Made by a program: the position numbers and the translations under genes. The notes beneath the pieces were generated by a model. The model did not search any database, had not been told where the DNA came from, and saw only the letters and a list, made by a program, of their open reading frames with translations. Positions 1 through 4,204 of a stretch of 7,055 bases of DNA are shown piece after piece. Each line of letters starts with the position of its first letter. Position 1 is the stretch's first letter. Origin of the DNA: Thermoleophilia bacterium (GTDB lineage: Bacteria; Actinomycetota; Thermoleophilia; Gaiellales; SKUG01). The stretch is from NCBI GenBank assembly GCA_025964465.1, contig JAOPYS010000057.1, positions 1-7,055 on the forward strand, given 5' to 3'.

Positions 1-473
1 GCTTCCTGGCGGGCGACTACAACTTCGTCTTCGACGAGATCGCGCAGACGAAGGAAGCGTGCGGCGAGGCGCACCTCAAGGTGATCCTCGAGACCGGCGA
101 GCTTTCCACGCTCGACAACGTTCGCAAGGCGAGCGAGATCGCGATGCATGCCGGCGGCGACTTCATCAAGACCAGCACCGGCAAGGTGCAGCCCGCGGCG
201 ACGCTGCCGGTGACGCTCGTCATGCTCGAGGCGATCCGCGACTACTGGGAGCTGACCGGCGTCAAGGTCGGCATGAAGCCCGCCGGCGGCATCCGCACCG
301 CCAAGCAGTCGCTGCAGTACCTCGCGCTGCTCAACGAGACGCTCGGCCTCGAGTGGATGCGTCCGGAGCTCTGGCGCTTCGGGGCCTCGAGCCTCCTCAA
401 CGACGTGCTCATGCAGCTGCGCACCCAGGCCACCGGGACCTACTCCGGCCCCGACTACTTCACGCTGGACTGA
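1..473 (+). CDS. deoC: Deoxyribose-phosphate aldolase, animal (DERA)-type, 5'-truncated by window edge
   Basis: This is the C-terminal 156 residues, read from base 3; the start lies outside the window. The enzyme is a cytosolic class I aldolase that cleaves 2-deoxy-D-ribose-5-phosphate to acetaldehyde and glyceraldehyde-3-phosphate in deoxynucleoside catabolism. Visible signatures are VILETGEL, the DFIKTSTGK block whose first lysine (codon 168-170) matches the Schiff-base lysine of E. coli DeoC (K167), and GMKPAGGIRT with the second active-site lysine (codon 276-278; E. coli K201). The end, LWRFGASSLLNDVL followed by a short tail, is also typical. Spacing and wording (AIRDYW, LGLEWMRPELWRFGAS) resemble human DERA and its longer bacterial relatives (about 320 residues) more than the 259-residue E. 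coli form. The stop codon merges with the ribosome binding site of the following ALDH gene, indicating one operon. Family identity is near certain; the subtype rests on remembered family sequences. Confidence 0.97.
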   Translation, partial: FLAGDYNFVFDEIAQTKEACGEAHLKVILETGELSTLDNVRKASEIAMHAGGDFIKTSTGKVQPAATLPVTLVMLEAIRDYWELTGVKVGMKPAGGIRTAKQSLQYLALLNETLGLEWMRPELWRFGASSLLNDVLMQLRTQATGTYSGPDYFTLD

Positions 474-477
474 GGAG
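473..477 (+). promoter_or_regulatory. Ribosome binding site of the ALDH gene, overlapping the deoC stop
   Basis: AGGAG begins on the last base of the deoC TGA and lies 7 nt before the ATG at 485. It decides the ALDH start over in-frame upstream initiators, which would overlap deoC by about 140 codons, and suggests translational coupling. Confidence 0.85.
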
Positions 478-484
478 ACTATTC

Positions 485-2020
485 ATGGCCACGAAGCCTT
501 CCAAGACCGCTACCGCCGCGCCCGCGACGACGCGCAACGCTCCACCCAAGACCCGCCGCGGCAGCGCCGGGCCGAACCAGTGGGAGTACGCGCCCGCGCC
601 CGAGAGCACGAAGATCGTGCACCTGCGCGAGCGCTACGAGCACTACATCGGCGGTGAGTGGACCAAGCCGTCGGCGAAGGGCTACTTCGACACCGTCTCC
701 CCCTCGTCGCTCGAGGTGCTCGCCAAGGTCGCGCAGGGCTCGGCAAAGGACGTCGATCGCGCGGTCGCCGCTGCCCGCGCCGCCTTCGACGGGGACTGGT
801 CCCGCCGCTCGGGCGCCGAGCGCGGCCGCTTCCTGTTCCGCATCGCCCGCATCCTGCAGGAGCGGGCGCGCGAGTTCGCGGTGCTCGAGACGATGGACGG
901 CGGCAAGGCGATCAAGGAGAGCCGCGACATCGACGTGCCGCTCGCCGCGGCGCACTTCTTCTACTACGCCGGCTGGGCCGACAAGCTCGAGTACGCCTTC
1001 CCGGGGCGGCGCGCCCGTCCGCTCGGCGTGGCGGCCCAGGTCATCCCGTGGAACTTCCCGCTGCTGATGCTGGCGTGGAAGGTGGCGCCCGCGCTCGCCG
1101 CGGGAAATACCGTGGTGCTCAAGCCGGCGGAGACGACACCGCTCACGGCCCTGCTGTTCTGCGAGGTGCTCGAGCAGGCCGGCCTGCCCGCGGGCGTGGT
1201 CAACATCGTCACGGGTGACGGCACGACCGGTGCCGCGCTCGTCGAGCACCCGGGCGTCGACAAGGTCGCGTTCACGGGCTCGACCGCGGTCGGCAAGCGC
1301 ATCGCCCGCGCGGTCGCGGGCACGGACAAGAAGGTGACGCTCGAGCTCGGCGGCAAGGCCGCCAACATCGTGTTCGACGACGCGCCGATCGACGCGGCCG
1401 TCGAGGGCATCGTCAACGGCATCTTCTTCAACCAGGGCCATGTGTGCTGCGCGGGCTCGCGCCTGTTCGTGCAGGAGAGCGCGTTCGACGCCGTCATCGC
1501 CAAGCTCAAGCGGCGCATGGACACCCTGCGCGTCGGGGACCCGCTCGACAAGAACACCGACGTGGGTGCCATCAACTCCAACGCGCAGCTGCAGCGCATC
1601 ACCGAGCTGGTCGCGGCCGGCTCGGCGGAGGGCGCGGAGATCTGGCAGCCGAGCGGCGAGCTGCCCGCCCGCGGCTACTATTTCAAGCCGACAATTTTCA
1701 CGGGCGTGTCCCAGTCGCACCGGATCGCGCAGGAGGAGATCTTCGGCCCGGTGCTGAGCGTGCTCACGTTCCGCACCCCCGACGAGGCGATCGAGAAGGC
1801 GAACAACACGCCGTACGGCCTGAGCGCCGGCGTGTGGACCGACAAGGGCTCGCGCATCCTGTCGATGGTCGACCGCCTGCGCGCGGGCGTGGTGTGGGCG
1901 AACACGTTCAACCGCTTCGACCCCACGTCGCCGTTCGGCGGCTACAAGGAATCCGGCTACGGCCGCGAGGGCGGCCTGCACGGCCTGGCCCCGTACCTCA
2001 ACTTCGACGGACGACGGTGA
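485..2020 (+). CDS. NAD-dependent aldehyde dehydrogenase, catalytic half of a split ALDH16-type enzyme
   Basis: The product has 511 residues and is predicted to oxidise an aldehyde to a carboxylic acid with NAD+ in the cytoplasm. All catalytic features are present: PWNF with oxyanion Asn190, the cofactor-binding KPAE (Lys213, Glu216), the FTGSTAVG nucleotide loop (263-270), the general base Glu287 in LELGG, the nucleophile Cys321 in NQGHVCCAGSR, and Glu418 in EEIFGPV. The Glu287-to-Cys321 spacing of 34 equals that of human ALDH2 (268/302). Residues 1-30 are an Ala/Lys/Pro/Thr-rich, probably disordered extension. The following YAPAPES and HYIGGEWTKP segments recall the YGPxPES...GKW start of ALDH16 proteins. 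The gene sits 11 nt after deoC, and 5 nt before a catalytically dead ALDH-like gene that resembles the extra C-terminal domain of ALDH16. ALDH membership is certain; the ALDH16 assignment is inference from this layout and motif. Acetaldehyde from DeoC is a plausible substrate but is not shown by the sequence. Confidence 0.96.
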   Translation: MATKPSKTATAAPATTRNAPPKTRRGSAGPNQWEYAPAPESTKIVHLRERYEHYIGGEWTKPSAKGYFDTVSPSSLEVLAKVAQGSAKDVDRAVAAARAAFDGDWSRRSGAERGRFLFRIARILQERAREFAVLETMDGGKAIKESRDIDVPLAAAHFFYYAGWADKLEYAFPGRRARPLGVAAQVIPWNFPLLMLAWKVAPALAAGNTVVLKPAETTPLTALLFCEVLEQAGLPAGVVNIVTGDGTTGAALVEHPGVDKVAFTGSTAVGKRIARAVAGTDKKVTLELGGKAANIVFDDAPIDAAVEGIVNGIFFNQGHVCCAGSRLFVQESAFDAVIAKLKRRMDTLRVGDPLDKNTDVGAINSNAQLQRITELVAAGSAEGAEIWQPSGELPARGYYFKPTIFTGVSQSHRIAQEEIFGPVLSVLTFRTPDEAIEKANNTPYGLSAGVWTDKGSRILSMVDRLRAGVVWANTFNRFDPTSPFGGYKESGYGREGGLHGLAPYLNFDGRR

Positions 2021-2025
2021 CCGAC

Positions 2026-2931
2026 ATGGCAACCACCAAGAAGCCAGCCTCCCGCACCGCCGCCGCTCCGGCGCGGCTCGGCGTGCCCAAGACCTACAAG
2101 CTGTTCATCGGGGGCAAGTTCCCGCGCAGCGAGTCGGGTCGCTCCTACGAGGTCGTCGACCTGCGCGGCGAGTTCCTCGCCAACGCGTCGCTCGCCTCCC
2201 GCAAGGACGCGCGCGACGCGGTGGCCGCGGCCCGCAAGGCCGTGAAGGGCTGGTCGGGTGCGACGGCCTACAACCGCGGCCAGGTGCTCTACCGCATCGC
2301 CGAGGTGCTCGACGGCCGCCGCGACCAGTTCGTGGCCGAGCTCGTCTCCCTCGGCGCGACGCAGCGCTCGGCGGTCGCCCAGGTCGACGCTGCGATCGGC
2401 ACGTGGATCTTCCACGCCGGCTTCTCGGACAAGTACGCCCAGGTGCTCGGCTCGGCCAACCCCGTTGCCGCTCCGTACTTCAACTTCTCCCTGCCGGAGC
2501 CGACCGGCGTCGTCGCCATCGTCGCGCCGCAGGACGCCGGCTGGTCGCTGCGCGGCCTCGCCGCCACGATCGCCCCGGCGATCGTCTCGGGCAATGCGGT
2601 GGTCGTCGTCGCGCACGAGACCAACCCGCTCTCCGCCATCTCGTTCGCCGAGGTGCTCGCCACCAGCGACGTGCCCGCCGGCGTCGTCAACATCCTCACC
2701 GGCAGCGCCGCCGAGCTCGCCCCGCACCTCGCCTCCCACATGGACGTCAACGCGGTCGACCTCGCCGGCGTCGACGACTCCACCCTCGCCATCGACCTCG
2801 AGGTCCGCGCCGCCGAGAACCTCAAGCGCGTCGTCCGCCCCCGCACCCTCCCCGCCGCCCACGTCGGCACCCTCGACGAGATCCAGCAGTTCACCGAGCT
2901 CAAGACCGTCTGGCACCCGATCGGCGTCTGA
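2026..2931 (+). CDS. Catalytically inactive ALDH-like protein, separate counterpart of the ALDH16 C-terminal domain
   Basis: The product has 301 residues, against about 480-500 for a full ALDH. After an Ala/Lys-rich leader (1-20) it follows the ALDH NAD-binding fold: KLFIGGKFPR (25-34), DARDAVAAARKAVKGW (61-76), PTGVVAIVAPQDAGWSL (159-175), GNAVVVVAHETNPLS (189-203) and VPAGVVNILTG (216-226). Key positions are altered. PWNF is replaced by PQDAGW, the cofactor lysine is Val195, and the GSTxxG loop is replaced by LAGVDDST. The protein ends before any LELGG glutamate or catalytic cysteine, finishing with FTELKTVWHPIGV. It is therefore expected to lack dehydrogenase activity. In ALDH16 a C-terminal Rossmann-like domain with a beta-flap packs on the catalytic ALDH and mimics a dimer partner; this protein probably does the same in trans. 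ATG at 2026 lies 5 nt after the ALDH stop without a strong Shine-Dalgarno, so coupled translation is likely. A decayed ALDH duplicate is the alternative, but the clean frame and coherent end argue for function. Confidence 0.9.
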   Translation: MATTKKPASRTAAAPARLGVPKTYKLFIGGKFPRSESGRSYEVVDLRGEFLANASLASRKDARDAVAAARKAVKGWSGATAYNRGQVLYRIAEVLDGRRDQFVAELVSLGATQRSAVAQVDAAIGTWIFHAGFSDKYAQVLGSANPVAAPYFNFSLPEPTGVVAIVAPQDAGWSLRGLAATIAPAIVSGNAVVVVAHETNPLSAISFAEVLATSDVPAGVVNILTGSAAELAPHLASHMDVNAVDLAGVDDSTLAIDLEVRAAENLKRVVRPRTLPAAHVGTLDEIQQFTELKTVWHPIGV

Positions 2932-3051
2932 GCATCGTCTGCGCGGCTGGATGCTGCGTCGCTGCTCGTCGTGGACGCCTCGACGTACTTGAGTACGCCT
3001 TCGGCATCCACTCCTCGCGCTCCTTGCCCCAACCACGCATCCGACGCTCAG
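2928..3051. repeat. 124-nt imperfect palindrome overlapping the operon's last stop codon
   Basis: The outer arms 2928-2950 and 3029-3051 (CTGAGC...GCTCAG at the tips) are complementary at 18 of 23 positions. The inner arms 2971-2989 and 2992-3011 pair through GTGGA/TCCAC, GCC/GGC and CGTACT/AGTACG around the centre GTACT-TG-AGTAC. The segments between (2951-2970 and 3012-3028) do not pair and form a large internal loop. The TGA of the ALDH-like gene (2929-2931) lies in the left arm. The structure could end or protect the operon transcript, or be a dispersed palindromic repeat. There is no T-tract, so it is not a classical intrinsic terminator. Confidence 0.7.
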
Positions 3052-3076
3052 CAGACTGGTACGGGTTCTCGTCGCC

Positions 3077-3111
3077 GCGCAGCGGCCGTACACCTCGAGC
3101 CCGGCGCCGCC
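3077..3111. repeat. 35-nt direct repeat, copy 1
   Basis: The sequence from GCGCAGCGGCCGTACACCTC to GCCGCC matches 3184-3218 at 33 of 35 positions; both differences are G here and A in copy 2. The copies are 107 nt apart start to start and in the same orientation. Confidence 0.9.
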
Positions 3112-3139
3112 CACGACTGACATCGGTCTTCGTCCGACC

Positions 3140-3175
3140 GTGTAACGGAGATGCCGCATACCGGCAGCGTTACAC
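3140..3175. repeat. Hairpin / inverted repeat GTGTAACG...CGTTACAC between the direct repeats
   Basis: GTGTAACG (3140-3147) pairs perfectly with CGTTACAC (3168-3175). After an asymmetric internal loop, TGCCG (3152-3156) pairs with CGGCA (3162-3166), leaving loop CATAC. A smaller neighbour, CGGTC...GACCG (3124-3140), adjoins on the left. It could be a structured RNA element or a two-fold symmetric protein site; no gene start lies next to it. Confidence 0.65.
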
Positions 3176-3183
3176 ACCCCGCA

Positions 3184-3218
3184 GCGCAGCGGCCGTACAC
3201 CTCGAACCCGGCACCGCC
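3184..3218. repeat. 35-nt direct repeat, copy 2
   Basis: This is the second copy of the repeat at 3077-3111, with two G-to-A differences. Together the copies bracket the GTGTAACG hairpin, so repeat-hairpin-repeat may be one module. Confidence 0.9.
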
Positions 3219-3380
3219 AGCCCGCGCCATCGCGCTTCCGTGCCGGAAGGCCAGCTCACTGTTTCCCCCTCCGTCCCGCTGAGCGGCAACATCTACCTCA
3301 TGGTGGGAAGGTGGGGGGCCGCGCGGGCGACTGACACCCACCGCACGAACGCCCGCCCCATCCGCACGCCCGCCCTCCCC

Positions 3381-3399
3381 CAAAAAAGACGGTGGTCTT
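3381..3399 (-). terminator. Weak intrinsic-terminator-like hairpin with T-tract on the minus strand
   Basis: Read on the minus strand, AAGAC-CACC-GTCTT is followed directly by four more Ts, giving a six-T run that ends at the G opposite 3384... in plus coordinates the run is the A-stretch 3382-3387. The stem has only 5 bp, so strength is doubtful. It lies downstream of the minus-strand small ORF at 3726-3893 and could end that transcript after the structured element. Confidence 0.35.
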
Positions 3400-3432
3400 C
3401 GCGAGCCGATCGCACGTCGCAGAGGTCACACA

Positions 3433-3553
3433 GGGAGTGCGGGACGGCCCGGAGCGGAAGGCTCTGTCAGCCTGGATGGCTGACAGGAGCAGGGCGAAGG
3501 CAGGATGCCGAAGCCCGTCGCGGGCCTTCCGATCCGGGCCGTCACGCACTCCC
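3433..3553. repeat. 121-nt four-armed inverted-repeat element
   Basis: Terminal 30-nt arms (3433-3462 beginning GGGAGTGCG; 3524-3553 ending CGCACTCCC) are complementary at 28 of 30 positions. Three hairpins lie between them. The first is CTGTCAGCC-TGGAT-GGCTGACAG, a perfect 9-bp stem at 3464-3486. The second is GGCA-GGA-TGCC at 3499-3509. The third is GCCCG-TCG-CGGGC at 3513-3525, sharing two bases with the outer arm. The whole can fold as a long stem carrying a three-hairpin head on either strand. CACACA flanks the element on both sides (3427-3432 and 3555-3560), which might be a target duplication but could be chance. No transposase is encoded. It may be a MITE- or REP-like dispersed element or the gene of a structured RNA. 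Confidence 0.75.
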
Positions 3554-3577
3554 GCACACACCACACCACAACGAATG

Positions 3578-3601
3578 CGGGGGCTCCCGAAGGAACCCCC
3601 G
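3578..3601. repeat. Strong GC hairpin with 4-nt loop
   Basis: The arms 3578-3587 (CGGGGGCTCC) and 3592-3601 (GGAACCCCCG) pair with a single C/A mismatch around the loop CGAA. There is no T-tract on the plus strand. It sits 24 nt after the four-armed element. Confidence 0.6.
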
Positions 3602-3651
3602 AATCCTGCAGACTGTCCCGGCGCACCTCCGGAAACAACCTGCGGTGGTCA

Positions 3652-3678
3652 TGTCGCGCGGCGCACCTTCCGGCGACA
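3652..3678. repeat. Hairpin TGTCGC(G)CGG...CCGGCGACA
   Basis: A 9-bp stem with one bulged G (3652-3661 with 3670-3678) closes an 8-nt loop. On the minus strand it lies about 50 nt past the stop of the small ORF, so it could stabilise that transcript's 3' end. Confidence 0.5.
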
Positions 3679-3725
3679 GACGCGCATCGCGCCGCGTGTG
3701 AGCGGCAGTGCGGCGAAAGCTCGGC

Positions 3726-3893
3726 CTAGGCGGCGCGTGGCAGGTCCACCACGACCTCCGACGGCGACGAGGTCTCGAAGAACCACGACAGGAGGATCTG
3801 CACCTCCACCGTCCCGACCTGGTCGTGGTCGTCGTCACGTCGCTCGACGTGCTCGTCGTAGGAGTGCATGTGCGAATCCATGGCGTCACGCAT
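3726..3893 (-). CDS. Small hypothetical protein, 55 residues
   Basis: I do not recognise this protein. Starting at ATG 3893-3891 it has an acidic and His-rich first half (MRDAMDSHMHSYDEHVERRD, then DDHDQ) and a hydrophobic, beta-like second half (VGTVEVQILLSWFFE, then SEVVVDLPRAA). About 50 of 55 codons end in G or C while only about a third have G or C at the second position, the pattern of a real gene in such a genome. GGGGGA lies 7 nt before the ATG as a ribosome binding site. No signal peptide or clear membrane span is visible. The gene diverges from the NHL-propeller gene across a 311-nt spacer. An upstream minus-strand frame ending VDFEAISTLVRCD... stops at 3886-3888, overlapping this ATG in ATGCGTGA. 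This ORF could therefore be coupled to, or be the broken C-terminal remnant of, a longer gene. It is probably expressed, with unknown role. Confidence 0.55.
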   Translation of the reverse strand: MRDAMDSHMHSYDEHVERRDDDHDQVGTVEVQILLSWFFETSSPSEVVVDLPRAA

Positions 3894-4131
3894 GGCGACA
3901 TCCCCCGTGCCGGTCGCATCGCACCAGCGTCGATATGGCCTCGAAGTCGACGCCCTCCCGACCCCGACGCCGGTGGTATCGGCAGCCCTCTGCAAACAGT
4001 TGAGAGCATGTTGGTAAACAAGCTGTACGGTTGTGCGTTTCGGCTGGATGCGCACAGTTTCCGACGGGCTCGTGCGACCTCGAAGCGGGCGGGCCGCATC
4101 CCCATGGACGGCCCTGCCGACCCGTGCCACG

Positions 4132-4179
4132 CTGGAGGGGTGCCCAACGCCGTGGGCACACGCTCCCTCGCCAGGGGAG
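4132..4179 (+). promoter_or_regulatory. Structured 5' leader of the NHL-propeller gene
   Basis: GTGCCCA-ACGCCG-TGGGCAC (4140-4159) is a perfect 7-bp hairpin. It is bracketed by CTGG (4132-4135) and CCAG (4171-4174), which can extend the stem. CTCCC (4163-4167) can instead pair downstream with GGGAG (4175-4179), an arrangement that excludes the CTGG/CCAG extension. The ribosome binding site follows 11 nt later. I cannot match it to a known riboswitch; the alternative pairings are only suggestive. Confidence 0.35.
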
Positions 4180-4189
4180 TGGGTTTCTC

Positions 4190-4197
4190 GGGGGGAA
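4190..4197 (+). promoter_or_regulatory. Ribosome binding site fixing the NHL gene start
   Basis: GGGGGGAA lies 7 nt before ATG 4205. It favours this start over an in-frame GTG at 4031, and the resulting N-terminus is a good signal peptide. Confidence 0.75.
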
Positions 4198-4204
4198 CCA
4201 CACC

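Larger units (their letters stand above)
2932..3725. other. Non-coding, hairpin-rich intergenic region
   Basis: I see no convincing gene here. Long open frames exist on both strands, but their translations are dominated by Arg, Pro, Ser and Ala runs, and they have no ribosome binding site. The stretch instead carries, in order, the 124-nt palindrome, two 35-nt direct repeats around a hairpin, a small hairpin at 3235-3249 (CTTCCG-TGC-CGGAAG), a minus-strand terminator-like hairpin, the four-armed element and two further hairpins. Confidence 0.7.
3894..4204. promoter_or_regulatory. Divergent intergenic spacer with AT-rich patch, candidate shared promoter region
   Basis: The 311 nt between the small minus-strand ORF and the NHL gene contain an AT-richer patch near 3990-4040, unlike the surrounding DNA. 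A possible plus-strand promoter is TTGAGA (4000-4005), an 18-nt spacer and TGTACG (4024-4029), a poor -10 match. Two GYAAACA direct repeats (3992-3998 and 4014-4020) are 22 bp apart. An inverted repeat TGTGCG...CGCACA spans 4032-4056. No long gene is credible here. Confidence 0.35.

Noticed and set aside
59..484. In-frame upstream extension of the ALDH gene from 59
   Set aside because: It overlaps clear deoC coding sequence, its translation is Arg/Ala-rich noise, and ATG 485 has a good ribosome binding site.
479..2032. Long minus-strand open frame opposite the ALDH gene
   Set aside because: Its low-complexity Arg/Ala/Val/Glu translation is the usual shadow of a GC-rich gene; the plus strand shows full ALDH motifs.
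1957..3177. Long minus-strand open frame over the ALDH-like gene and spacer
   Set aside because: It is a shadow opposite an ALDH-like gene with recognisable fold motifs; it extends into the repeats only because stops are rare.
3060..3600. CRISPR array
   Set aside because: There are only two direct repeat copies, 72 nt apart, with a hairpin between them and no cas genes; no regular repeat-spacer pattern.
2403..3701. Plus-strand 432-codon open frame running through the intergenic region
   Set aside because: It is out of frame with the ALDH-like gene, Arg-rich, without a ribosome binding site, and crosses all the hairpins.
3392..4003. Plus-strand 203-codon open frame
   Set aside because: The product is Arg/Ser/Pro/Thr-rich, spans the four-armed element and opposes the better-supported small minus-strand ORF.
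4132..4197. Known riboswitch (c-di-GMP or c-di-AMP type) in the NHL leader
   Set aside because: Hairpins are present, but I could not find the conserved cores of either family.
4031..4204. Upstream start at 4031 for the NHL-propeller gene
   Set aside because: It would bury the signal peptide behind 58 unlikely residues; the strong ribosome binding site at 4190-4197 supports ATG 4205.
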